Part shown: positions 25,101-32,571 of the stretch, piece by piece
Layout of the letters: each line of letters begins with the position of its first letter
Position numbering within the stretch: the stretch's first letter is position 1
Assembly: GCA_003133645.1 (NCBI GenBank)
Contig: PKYI01000010.1
Location: 638 to 37,315, forward strand
Source of the DNA: Acidobacteriota bacterium
Lineage (GTDB): Bacteria; Acidobacteriota; Thermoanaerobaculia; Thermoanaerobaculales; Thermoanaerobaculaceae
Length of the DNA: 36,678 nt
Direction of reading: 5' to 3'
Position numbers and translations under genes: made by a program
The notes under the pieces: generated by a model
What the model was told of the DNA's origin: nothing
Database searches by the model: none
Seen by the model: only the letters and a program-made list of their open reading frames with translations

Positions 25101-25452
25101 CCGTCCCCACCCAGACCACGTTCGGGTTCGAGGGCGCGAGCGCGATGGCGCCGATCGAGGCGTCCGGTTGCTTCTCGAACACCGCGGTCCACGAATTGCC
25201 GCCGTTGGTGGTCTTGAACACGCCACCCGCGGCCGCCCCGACGTAGAAGGTGTCCGGATGGCCCGGCACGCCCGCCACCGCAGTGACCCGGCCGCCGGCG
25301 ACCGTCGGGCCGATCGCCCGGAACTTCAGCCCCGCCATGGGATCCGGCGGCTCCTTCTGCTCGGGGATCACACCGGCGAAGACCGCCGTCGTCAGAGAAA
25401 GGACCGCGATTCCAAGAACGGCGCAACGCACGCCTCGTCGATACGCTCTCAT
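22177..25452 (-). CDS. Exported Asp-box beta-propeller protein (VPS10/sialidase-like 'glycosyl hydrolase')
   Basis: A 1,091-residue secreted protein. A signal peptide (about 1-27) is followed by two or more beta-propellers carrying at least ten Asp-box motifs of the form S/T-x-D/N-x-G-x-x-W, among them TTNGGNSW, SPDAGVTW, TSDGGATW, STDGGTTW, SHDGGKTW, TTDGGTTW, TRDGGATW and SADSGGSW. Such proteins are often labelled glycosyl hydrolase or VPS10-domain protein, but no catalytic residues can be named here. Residues after about 820 form a beta domain and then a helical tail. ATG 25452 begins the signal peptide and follows GGAAGGAG by about 9 nt. It is transcribed with, and downstream of, the peptidase gene (159-nt gap). 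A role in extracellular polymer binding or degradation is inference. Confidence 0.85.
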   Translation of the reverse strand: MRAYRRGVRCAVLGIAVLSLTTAVFAGVIPEQKEPPDPMAGLKFRAIGPTVAGGRVTAVAGVPGHPDTFYVGAAAGGVFKTTNGGNSWTAVFEKQPDASIGAIALAPSNPNVVWVGTGEANIRNDVMTGHGVYVSPDAGVTWRFAGLPDAGQIARIVVDPTDSARAFVAVVGHAWGPNPERGVFRTSDGGATWEKVLYVNDTTGCADLIMEPGNPQVLVAAMWQVVRYPWSLEDGGPGSGIYRSTDGGTTWTELHEGLPEKPYGRIALAAAPSHPEHVFALVEAKKGMLWDSEDLGTHWRAVSDNHLLDVRPFYFSHFVVAPNDENKLFFCSMELVESDDGGKTAYTIAKGVHVDHHALWIDPQHPNVMVNGNDGGVWSSHDGGKTWRFLDNLAIEQFYQVAVDDKVPYDISGGLQDNNAWMGPSRNPHGRVMDGTGWFTLAGGDGEYAVPAPSDPSIVYADMQGGWVARLDLKTGLARSVRPTVAGGFEPPKPQAELTYRYGWTSPLAVSPTDANEVYLGANVLFKTTDGGTTWQAISPDLTRNDKSKQQLSGGPVNYDISGAENYDTVLCIGLSRVDPKVIWVGTDDGLVQLTRDGGATWSEVGRTIAGLAPWGRIVQIDPSPFDAAVCVASVDRHMLDDDRPYVFRTDNYGRTWTPISAGLPAGSPVFVVREDPNVKGLLVAGTDRGLFYSADSGGSWRPLVSNFPTTPVFDLTFQKQRHDLVVATHGRGIFVLDNITPLEQLTPTVESAELHVFPPQPAAFFQVWRNGENNRASRYDGPNPPDGAVINYWLKQEIKPAETAKGENGDVAGPKGALAKEPVTIVVTDAAGEVVQTLHGPGKQGMNRIAWNLRYGPATKLSRAITKAPEREEGEESWRPSGPLVLPGTYTVAVTAGGRSAKATVTVGPDPRFPFDQAAAEEQLKAALGVRADTAAVNVMLNRVQDLRDQLAATRKAVLLGGEKGAEEKVPAAYKSALDEGATLDKKLGGLMESAYNTKVQGAVGEDSIHYLPRLHDQVSGLMMLVAMSYDTAPRPVVTEELAAVHAEVVKALDAFSALVKNDVAAYNQAAAAKGLPALFVGDGPSTGEE

Positions 25453-25611
25453 CGCTTCCGCTCCTTCCGTGGCCTTCTCGGCGGCCACAAGACCAAACCG
25501 GGAGAACTCATCCCGGCCCTCAAGGTTCCACGCAGCGTCTCGGCAGCAGATCGAACGATCTGCCCGCGCCCATGGTAGCGCCGTGAACTGGTGGGTTGCG
25601 GCCGATCGTCC

Positions 25612-27234
25612 TCAGCGGGTTCCGGCCAGCGGAGCGGAGCGCTGCGGCGCAAGTGCCGCGGCCGGGACCGGCTTCCACTGCGGCCGGGACGCGGCGTCGG
25701 CGATCCGCCGCCCGAGGTTCAGGATGAACTGGCCCTGCTGGACCATGCCCCGCAGGTCCCACGAGGGATCGAAGTCGTCGCTCTCCTGGTGGTACCGGTC
25801 GAGGAAGGTGCGGGCCTTCGCCCGAGATGCGCCTCCGTTCTCGAAGTAGTCCCGCTGGCCCGCCAGCGAGAAGCCCGGGGAGAGCGCGGGGATGCCCGCC
25901 TTGGCGAAGGGGAAGTGGTCGCTGCGGAAGTAGAGTCCCTGCACGTCCGGCTCGGAACGCCGCAACACCATGCCCATCGCCCGGGCGGTCTGCTCTCCCA
26001 GCTGCTGCAGGTCGCTGCGCTCGCCCCCGAGGAACTCGATGTCGCGGGAGGGACCGACCCAGTTGAGGCTCTCGAAGTTGAGGTCGGCGACGGTCCGGGC
26101 CAGGGACCAGAGGGGCCGCTGCACGTAGGCTGACGCGCCAAGCAGCCCCTGTTCCTCGCCGCAGGTGAAGAGGAACATCTGCGAACGGCGGGTCGGGTGG
26201 CCCACCGAGGCCTGGGCGACGGCCAGCAGCGTGGCCAAGGCGCTCCCGTTGTCGACCGCGCCGTTGTAGATCCGTCCGTCCTGGATGCCCAGGTGATCCC
26301 AGTGGGCGCTGTAGATCACCAGCTCGTCCTTGAGCTTCGGGTCGGTCCCTTCCAGGACCCCGGCGACGTTGAACTGCGGGAAGCTGCGCACCGCGCTCAC
26401 CAGCCGGCCCGTGGCGCGTACGTCCAAGTCCACCGGATGGAAGTCCCGGCTCTGGGCCTGGCGCCGCAGGTCGTCCATGTTCATCCCGGCGAGCGCGAAG
26501 AGCTTGCGCGCGGCATCCTCGCGGATCCACCCCTGGAACGGCGTCAGCCGGGGGCCGTCCTGGAGCTGGAACTTCTCGCCCTGAAATCCGTTGCGGGCCA
26601 CCGGCCAGCCGTAGGTGGCGCCGGCGTCGGTGTGGATCAACAGCACGCCGGCCGCGCCGCGGCGCGCGGCCTCCTCGAACTTGTAGGTCCAGCGGCCGAA
26701 GTAGCTGAGGTTCCCACCTTCGAAACGCCCGGGCTCGTCCGGTGTCGGAGGGGGCTCGTTGACCATCATCACCAGCAGCTTCCCCCGGCAGTCCACGCCC
26801 TTGTAATCGTCCCAGTGCTCGGCGGCCGCATCGATCCCGAACCCGACGAACACCACAGGTGCGTCGAGCGCGTTGTCGGGCATCCCATTGCCCGCTCCGT
26901 AGACCACCTCGTCGGCGAACGCGGGGCTGAACTCCCCACCGCCGGGGTGGCGGAAGGAGAGCCGGCTCTGCTGGGTGATCAGCTTCACCCCCAGGACATC
27001 CACCCGCTGCAGGAAGCCGTCCCCCGCGGCAGGTGCAAGACCCAACGCCCGCAGCTGCGCTTCCAGGTACTTCACCGCCAGGTCCCCACCCCGCTGGCCC
27101 GTCCCCCGGCCTTCCAGGAGATCGTCCGCCAGAAACGCGATGTGGGCCCGGACCGGTGCCTCGCGGACAGTCGGAACGCTGGAGGCCACGGAACCGGCGG
27201 CCGCGAGGAGGCAGAGCATGAGGGTGGCAGGCAT
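25612..27234 (-). CDS. Secreted M28-family zinc aminopeptidase with PA-like insert
   Basis: A 540-residue exported metallopeptidase. A signal peptide (MPATLMLCLLAAAGSVA) precedes a helical segment, a protease-associated-like insert (about 95-290) and the M28 catalytic domain. Expected zinc ligands and catalytic residues are seen as His311 in SAHWDHLG, Asp328 in NGAVDNGS, Glu360-Glu361 in CGEEQG and the late His in SDHFPFAKAG. The fourth position, usually Asp in NMD, appears as Glu388 in NFESLN, a conservative change. Start ATG 27234 follows GGGAG. It should remove N-terminal residues from peptides outside the cytoplasm, which fits scavenging beside the TonB receptor and Asp-box exoprotein. 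Confidence 0.88.
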   Translation of the reverse strand: MPATLMLCLLAAAGSVASSVPTVREAPVRAHIAFLADDLLEGRGTGQRGGDLAVKYLEAQLRALGLAPAAGDGFLQRVDVLGVKLITQQSRLSFRHPGGGEFSPAFADEVVYGAGNGMPDNALDAPVVFVGFGIDAAAEHWDDYKGVDCRGKLLVMMVNEPPPTPDEPGRFEGGNLSYFGRWTYKFEEAARRGAAGVLLIHTDAGATYGWPVARNGFQGEKFQLQDGPRLTPFQGWIREDAARKLFALAGMNMDDLRRQAQSRDFHPVDLDVRATGRLVSAVRSFPQFNVAGVLEGTDPKLKDELVIYSAHWDHLGIQDGRIYNGAVDNGSALATLLAVAQASVGHPTRRSQMFLFTCGEEQGLLGASAYVQRPLWSLARTVADLNFESLNWVGPSRDIEFLGGERSDLQQLGEQTARAMGMVLRRSEPDVQGLYFRSDHFPFAKAGIPALSPGFSLAGQRDYFENGGASRAKARTFLDRYHQESDDFDPSWDLRGMVQQGQFILNLGRRIADAASRPQWKPVPAAALAPQRSAPLAGTR

Positions 27235-27312
27235 CGGCAGCTCCCGCCCGGATCTTACACGGAATAGCCCACCGGTTGTGGGACGAGCCGGCGGCCGGGG
27301 CCCACGGCGACA

Positions 27313-29742
27313 TCAGAAGCGATACCTCACCCGCGCGGCCACGGTCCGCGGCGGGATGACGTGGGTTCCTCCGAATACCGAAAGGATGTTGTAGACGCCC
27401 CTCACGTCGAAGGCGTTGAGCAGGTCCACCTGGATCGAGATGGGCGTATGCGGGAGGTGGATGCCCGCGGAGAAGTCCCACACCGTGCGCGACTTGACCC
27501 GGTCAGGGTTGAGGTTGGTGTTGTCGGTGGCCTGAATGTACGGAATCGCCCACGAGTTGTCGGGGTCGCCCACCAGATCGGAAGGGGCGGCGCCCGAAAC
27601 GAGGCCCGAGTCGTAGCGCACGTTGGCCCCGACCCACGCGCCGCTCGTGCCGAAGTCGTACGTGACGCCGCTCTGCAGCGCCAGGTTCTCGTCGTGGTCG
27701 ATGAGGAAACGGCCGGCCGTCAGCGCATCCAGCGCGCCCGCGTCCAGGAACAGGCCGCCCACCGGCGGCGCGACGTAGATCGCGCGGGTGTGGCCGAGCG
27801 AGAGGAAGCCCCGCAGCTCGTCCGCGCCTCCGAGGTCGAGCCGCACGTCCCACCCGTGCAGGTCGCCGTGGGCGAACGCGACGGGGAACACGATGCCGGT
27901 GTTGAACAGCTGGTCTTGGTCACCCGCGTAGGTGCTGTGGCGCTGCCAGAAGTCCACGTCGAGGCGTGCACTTCCGCCGATCGCCTGTTGCACGCCGACG
28001 GTGTAGGCGTCCTGGCGCTCGGAGCGAACGAGCAGATCGCCGCCGCCCAGGGCCCTCGATTGCTGGATCGCAGGCGGGGCGAGCGCGGCCACCACGGGTG
28101 CGGAGCCGAAGAGGATGTTTTCGTACTCCGGCGTGTAGAGCACTCTGTTGTAGGACACCCTGAATGCGGTACGGGTCCCCGGGAAGAAGTAGACGGCCCC
28201 TACTCGCGGCTCGATCTGGGAGTCGTTGACGGGGAGGTTGTTGTGGTCGTACCGGACACCGACGTTCGCGGTGAGGTTGCCCAGCCGGATGTTGTCCTGA
28301 ACGTACGCCGCGTAGTACGTGCCCGTCCGGACCCCGTGGAAGACGAACAACTGGCCGCCCCGCGTGAGGTCGTACGGCGCCAGGTTCGGGTTGTAATCCG
28401 GCGAGGCCGGGTCGTTCAGGGTCGGATCGGTCAGCCCGAACGAGAACCGTTCGTCGATCGGGAACCGCTTGACCTCGGCTCCCATCTTGATTTCGTGGGC
28501 TCCGGTCGACCACGTCAACGAAGGCGCCAGGCCGTAGTTGTCGAGCGAGCGCCGCGAGGTTACGGTGACCGGAGTGTCCCCCGTCGAGGGGTCGAGACGG
28601 AAAGAGGAGATGCGCGCAAAGGCGACGACCTCGAGCACGCTGTTCTGCGAGAGCATGCGCTGCCAGCCGAAGTTGTAGTTCTGGTCGCGCGATTCGACAC
28701 GCTGGTCTTGTCCTGCCGCTTGCTGCGTGTAGGTGTTGGGCACGTCGCGGTTCGTCCGGCCGGCCAGCACGGAGAAGCGCAACGAATCGGATGCGTCCGG
28801 CACCCAGTCGAGCCGCACGAACCCCCGGGCGGTGTCGCCATGGTTGTGCAGGTTGTCGAAGTTGACCGGGTCGAGGTAGCGGTCAGACTCCGAACCGGTC
28901 ACTGAGGCGAACAGGCCGAACGAGTCTGCGCCGTACCCGACCGAGGCGCCACCCTCGTAGGTGGAGAACCGCGAGGCGCCGAGGAACGCCTCGCCATGGA
29001 GACGCCCGCTCGAGAGGCCGCTGCGGGTGGAGAGGTTGATGACGGCGCCGATCTTCTCCCCGTACTCTGCCGGGACGTTCCCGTAGATCACTTCCAGGGC
29101 CTGGGCGATGCCGGGGTCGATCGAGTTGGAAAAGGTCGTGCCCGTCTGGTCGGAGATCGTTTGTCCGTCGATGACGTACTCGCTCTGGCTGTGCGCGCCC
29201 TGGGCGTGGAAGCGGCCGTTCTCGTCCTTGGCAAACCCGGGCGTGGAGGTGATGATCTGCTCCATCGCCCGCGACGCCACCGTCGCCGGCGCTCTGGCGA
29301 TGTACGACTTGTCGATATCGACGTGACTCGTTGACGTGTCGGTCTCGAGTTGCACCCCGGTGGGTTCGGCAGTGACGGTCACCGACTCGCTCACCGGCGC
29401 GATCTCGAGCGTGATCGCTAGCTTCTCCGGGACGACCGAACGCACCTCCAGCCGCCGATGGACGGTCTTGAAGCCTTGCACCTCGATGTGGAGTTCGTAC
29501 GGATTGAACGGCACGTTGACGAACCTGAAGCCGCCGTCCCGGCCCGTCGTGGCTGAAGCCGAGAACCCGGTGATCGCGTTGCGGAGCAGGACCACGACCC
29601 CGGGCATCGCCGCTCCGTCCGGTCCGAGAACTCTGCCGGATACGGAGCCCGCTTCCTGGGCAAACGCGACGTTCGATGCGCCCTGGAAGAGAACGAGACA
29701 GACAATCCAAAACAGAACGAACAAAGTACGCGCGATGCGCAT
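27313..29742 (-). CDS. TonB-dependent receptor with N-terminal carboxypeptidase-regulatory-like domain
   Basis: An 809-residue outer-membrane receptor. After a signal peptide (about 1-28) comes a CarboxypepD_reg-like beta-sandwich (GSVSGRVLGPDGAAMPGV, then GGFRFVNVPFNPYEL), the plug domain (SEYVIDGQTISDQTGTTFSN, LEVIYGNVPAEYG) and a beta-barrel finishing in the terminal aromatic strand RVRYRF. This OmpA/CarboxypepD-like fusion is a hallmark of acidobacterial receptors. It is shorter than many (900-1,100 residues), but plug and barrel look complete. ATG 29742 follows AAGGAGGG by about 10 nt. It lies 79 nt after the small His/Cys protein gene, whose promoter probably serves both. Ligand unknown; metal chelate or oligopeptide are candidates. 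Confidence 0.88.
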   Translation of the reverse strand: MRIARTLFVLFWIVCLVLFQGASNVAFAQEAGSVSGRVLGPDGAAMPGVVVLLRNAITGFSASATTGRDGGFRFVNVPFNPYELHIEVQGFKTVHRRLEVRSVVPEKLAITLEIAPVSESVTVTAEPTGVQLETDTSTSHVDIDKSYIARAPATVASRAMEQIITSTPGFAKDENGRFHAQGAHSQSEYVIDGQTISDQTGTTFSNSIDPGIAQALEVIYGNVPAEYGEKIGAVINLSTRSGLSSGRLHGEAFLGASRFSTYEGGASVGYGADSFGLFASVTGSESDRYLDPVNFDNLHNHGDTARGFVRLDWVPDASDSLRFSVLAGRTNRDVPNTYTQQAAGQDQRVESRDQNYNFGWQRMLSQNSVLEVVAFARISSFRLDPSTGDTPVTVTSRRSLDNYGLAPSLTWSTGAHEIKMGAEVKRFPIDERFSFGLTDPTLNDPASPDYNPNLAPYDLTRGGQLFVFHGVRTGTYYAAYVQDNIRLGNLTANVGVRYDHNNLPVNDSQIEPRVGAVYFFPGTRTAFRVSYNRVLYTPEYENILFGSAPVVAALAPPAIQQSRALGGGDLLVRSERQDAYTVGVQQAIGGSARLDVDFWQRHSTYAGDQDQLFNTGIVFPVAFAHGDLHGWDVRLDLGGADELRGFLSLGHTRAIYVAPPVGGLFLDAGALDALTAGRFLIDHDENLALQSGVTYDFGTSGAWVGANVRYDSGLVSGAAPSDLVGDPDNSWAIPYIQATDNTNLNPDRVKSRTVWDFSAGIHLPHTPISIQVDLLNAFDVRGVYNILSVFGGTHVIPPRTVAARVRYRF

Positions 29743-29821
29743 ATTCGGATACCCTCCTTGCGTGTTGGCCTTGCGTGAAGAGCAGGTGCCGAGTACGGAT
29801 GAGCCTTATGCGGTCACGGTC

Positions 29822-30202
29822 TCAGTACGCCGAAGGAGGCGCCCGTGCGCTCGGAGGGCAAGTGAACGGATCAACATGGGGCAGCGGCGCGGCACCTTCG
29901 GCCCACACCGCCACGACAACGGAAACCGACCAGCTCCAGATCCCCGCGGAGCCCGGCTGGTGCGACAGCATGCACACGGCGCAGGGTTCCTGGTCCGAGG
30001 TGGTCCCGGCGTGCCAGTGCTCGCTGGACGACGGCCGATCGGGGTTGGCGATGACGCTGATCGGGGTCCGAGAAAACCAGCCGACGAGGTCCCAGGCCCC
30101 GTTCGATCCGTGGGTGTGCTCGGCCGAGAGCACGGCCGACACGACGAGCGCCAGGGAGAAGGCGAACGCAAGCTCGCGCCGGTGTCTCAGTCGCGGGAAC
30201 AC
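29822..30202 (-). CDS. Small membrane-associated His/Cys protein upstream of the TonB receptor
   Basis: A 126-residue protein with a signal peptide or first helix (ELAFAFSLALVVSAVLS) and a second hydrophobic stretch (about 88-102). Between them sit metal-ligand-like residues in the order HTH (29, 31), HWH (62, 64), CAVC (74-77) and His81. This spacing brings to mind exported metal-binding proteins of the DUF2946 kind, but I do not assign a family. It starts with GTG 30202, only 6 nt after the -10 of a complete promoter, hence a leaderless message. The TonB receptor follows in the same direction. A role in sensing or handling the receptor's metal ligand is a hypothesis. Confidence 0.65.
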   Translation of the reverse strand: MFPRLRHRRELAFAFSLALVVSAVLSAEHTHGSNGAWDLVGWFSRTPISVIANPDRPSSSEHWHAGTTSDQEPCAVCMLSHQPGSAGIWSWSVSVVVAVWAEGAAPLPHVDPFTCPPSARAPPSAY

Positions 30203-30208
30203 GGCGCG

Positions 30209-30237
30209 AGTCTAGCCGCCGGCCCTGGTCCGGTCAA
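30209..30237 (-). promoter_or_regulatory. Complete sigma70 promoter giving a leaderless GTG message
   Basis: Minus-strand TTGACC (30232-30237), 17-nt spacer, TAGACT (30209-30214), then 6 nt to GTG 30202. It is the clearest promoter in the window and probably drives the small His/Cys protein and the TonB receptor. Confidence 0.7.
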
Positions 30238-30590
30238 CGTGCCGTCCCTTCACCGCCGGCAAACGCGGGAAGTCCGTTCCACACCTGAAAGTCCATGCTC
30301 CGGCGCCAGCGACCGCCCAACGGGGGCCAAGCGCCGGCATCCCGGCCTGGACACCAGCCTGACGACAAAGGTCGGGGCGTTCGACACCCGGACTGCACAC
30401 ACGGCTAACGGTTGCGGGAAGGCGACGGGTCATCCCCGCCAGGAATCGCGTATGGTTTCGAGTGCGGCGCTTCCGGGAAGGAACGGCGCCGCCTATCTTG
30501 TTGCAGCGCCGGGTCTCGAACGGGGTTCCAGCACGCGAACGGTAACCGGGACGGACGCGGGGGCGGAGGCAACCGGGGCGGGGGTGATGA
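30238..30590 (+). other. 353-bp intergenic stretch between divergent genes
   Basis: Mixed, moderately GC-rich sequence with no gene recognised. TATGGT at 30451-30456 and TATCTT near 30495 could be -10 boxes for uppP, but no matching -35 is clear. The ribosome site GGGGCGGGGG lies directly before the uppP start. Confidence 0.4.
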
Positions 30591-31460
30591 TTGAACGATT
30601 TCCTGTTGACCGTGTTGCTGGGTCTCATCGAGGGCCTGACTGAATTCCTTCCGGTCAGCTCGACCGCCCACCTCCGCATCTTCGAGGCGCTCGCAGGTCT
30701 CGACCTCTCGGACCCCTACTGGAAGATGTACGCCATCGTCATCCAGCTGGGCGCGATCCTCTGCTTGCCGATCTATTTCCGCGAGAGGATCGTGCGTTTC
30801 GTGGCCTCCTTCCCGCGGGGCGGCCGCGACGATCGGGGCTGGGCGACGCACCCTCTCACGCTGACGGCACTTGCCTTCGTGTGCACCGCGGTGCCTTCGC
30901 TGCTGCTCATCAAGCTCATCGGCAAGCACCTCGAGAGCCTCGTGGTGATGGGCGTCTCCCTGATCGTCGGTGGCATCGTGATGTGGGTGGTGGATGCGCT
31001 CTACGAGCACGGGACCCTGCGCACCCACATCGATCGGATGGAGGCGATGGGCCCCGCGCAGGCGGTGTGGATCGGTCTTTGCCAGATCTTCTCCGCCGTG
31101 TTTCCCGGCACCTCGCGTTCGATGTCGACCATCGCCGCCGGGCAGCTCGCCGGCATGACGCGCACCTCCGCGCTGGAGTTCTCGTTCTTCCTCTCCATGC
31201 CGACGATGGTGGCCGCCACCGGATACGACTTGTTCAAGTCACTCCACCACGCACAGACGAACCCGCTCGGCGCGGTCCGGATGACGGTGCATGGCTGGAT
31301 ACTGCTGGGCATCGGCTTCCTGGTGTCGTTCATCGTGGCGTACGGGGTCGTGGCGTGGTTCATGAATTGGGTGCGGCGCCGCGGCTTCGTGCCGTTCGCC
31401 GTCTACCGAATCGCGGTGGGAGCGGCCGTGCTCTGGTGGGTGGCACGGGCCGCCCGCTGA
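30591..31460 (+). CDS. uppP: Undecaprenyl-diphosphate phosphatase (BacA/UppP), TTG start
   Basis: A 289-residue integral membrane phosphatase that recycles undecaprenyl pyrophosphate, the lipid carrier for peptidoglycan and other envelope polymers. The two hallmark motifs are clear: EGLTEFLPVSSTAHL near the N-terminus (residues about 14-28) and PGTSRSMSTIAAG in the middle. Several hydrophobic helices follow the usual topology, and the length is typical. The start is the TTG at 30591: an in-frame TGA lies at 30588-30590 immediately before it, so no upstream codon can be used and the next ATG would cut into the first motif. GGGGCGGGGG precedes it. It also confers bacitracin tolerance in other bacteria when overexpressed. 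Confidence 0.95.
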   Translation: MNDFLLTVLLGLIEGLTEFLPVSSTAHLRIFEALAGLDLSDPYWKMYAIVIQLGAILCLPIYFRERIVRFVASFPRGGRDDRGWATHPLTLTALAFVCTAVPSLLLIKLIGKHLESLVVMGVSLIVGGIVMWVVDALYEHGTLRTHIDRMEAMGPAQAVWIGLCQIFSAVFPGTSRSMSTIAAGQLAGMTRTSALEFSFFLSMPTMVAATGYDLFKSLHHAQTNPLGAVRMTVHGWILLGIGFLVSFIVAYGVVAWFMNWVRRRGFVPFAVYRIAVGAAVLWWVARAAR

Positions 31461-31767
31461 GCCCCGGCGTGCCGCCAACGGTACGCGGATCGGTCTCCCG
31501 GTGGCTCAGGTGGCAACGGCCTGACGGAGGAGTGTCCGGCACGCGACGAGCAGAGACGGGGCTGTCGGTGCGGTGAACGCGTCTCCGGCACGAAAGAGCA
31601 TCGCAGGAAACGCCTCGGAAGTGGAGTCCATCGGGAGTTTGGCAAACTGACTGGCAGACTAACGGTGAGATGCGTCTCAGCCTCAGCACTGACGCCGTGC
31701 TCCGCAGCATGAGTCCTGACTGAACATAACGCACACCTTGGCGCACACTCGGTCGGCCACGCCGTGA
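31461..31767. other. 307-bp stretch between convergent genes, nothing recognised
   Basis: This stretch is less GC-rich than the genes around it, especially 31640-31730. No ORF, intrinsic terminator or repeat is convincing on either strand. It could be the scar of a lost gene, but nothing shows that directly. Confidence 0.4.
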
Positions 31768-32571
31768 TCAACCCAGGGCGCGGCGCTCGAACGAGCGGAG
31801 GCCGACCAGCCCGAACCCCACGGTCATCACCACGAGGGCGACGACGACCGCGGCCAGGGGCATGTGGGGGAGGGACGGTGTGAGCACGCCGCGCAGACCT
31901 TCGGACACGTAGACCAGTGGGTTGATCAGCACCACGTACTTGAGCACCGGCACGGCGTCGAGGCCTTTCCACGGGTAGTAGGCGCAGCCGAGGAAGATCA
32001 TCGGGGCGATGATGACGCTGAACATGAGGCCGATCTGCTGCGGATTGATGGCGGTCCCCATGAGCAGCCCGAGGGCGGAGAACGCGGCCGCTCCCAGGAT
32101 CGCTACGGCGGCGATGTCGCCGGCGTGGGAGAAGTTGAGCGCGGGGATCGGCCCCATGATCAAGCGGGCGGCGGGCAAGACGAACGCCGCGGCGATGACG
32201 CCCTGGATCAGGCCGGAGACCATCTTCTCGAGCGCGACCAAGCGGATCGGCGCGGGGGCCAGGAGCCTGTCCTCGATCTCCTTGGTCCAGCCGAAGTCGG
32301 CGACCATTGGTAATGCCACGGCCTGAATGCTCGACAGCGTCATGCTGATGGCGAGGATTCCTGGAAGGAGCGCAGCGCCGTAGCCACTGCTGACAAACCC
32401 CATCCGGGGCATGAGGTAACCGAAGACGACCACGAACAGGATCGGCTGCAGCACCGTGCGGACCAGGAAGAACGGCAGCTCCCTGACGGCGGCGTGCGCG
32501 TCGCGGCGGAGCAGCGCGGCGAACACCCGCCAGGCCGACACGGGGGGGCGAACCACCAGGGCGGCGCTCAT
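31768..32571 (-). CDS. ABC-2-type exporter permease
   Basis: A 267-residue membrane protein of the ABC-2 transporter family (as in NodJ/DrrB-like exporters). About six hydrophobic helices are visible: FLVRTVLQPILFVVVFGYLM, LLPGILAISMTLSSIQAV, the region around VSGLIQGVIAAAFVLP, IAAVAILGAAAFSALGLLMG and IGLMFSVIIAPMIFLGCAYYP, with a last helix after LPHMPLAAVVV. The family motif INPLVYVSEGLRGVL is present before the last helix. Its ATG overlaps the ATPase stop (ATGA), so it is translated directly after the ATPase. Together they make a two-gene exporter, probably for a drug, lipid or polysaccharide; substrate unknown. Confidence 0.92.
   Translation of the reverse strand: MSAALVVRPPVSAWRVFAALLRRDAHAAVRELPFFLVRTVLQPILFVVVFGYLMPRMGFVSSGYGAALLPGILAISMTLSSIQAVALPMVADFGWTKEIEDRLLAPAPIRLVALEKMVSGLIQGVIAAAFVLPAARLIMGPIPALNFSHAGDIAAVAILGAAAFSALGLLMGTAINPQQIGLMFSVIIAPMIFLGCAYYPWKGLDAVPVLKYVVLINPLVYVSEGLRGVLTPSLPHMPLAAVVVALVVMTVGFGLVGLRSFERRALG

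Noticed and set aside
23539-25578. Long plus-strand open frame opposite the Asp-box protein
   Set aside because: It has no domain or signal peptide, while the minus strand has ten Asp-boxes and a signal peptide.
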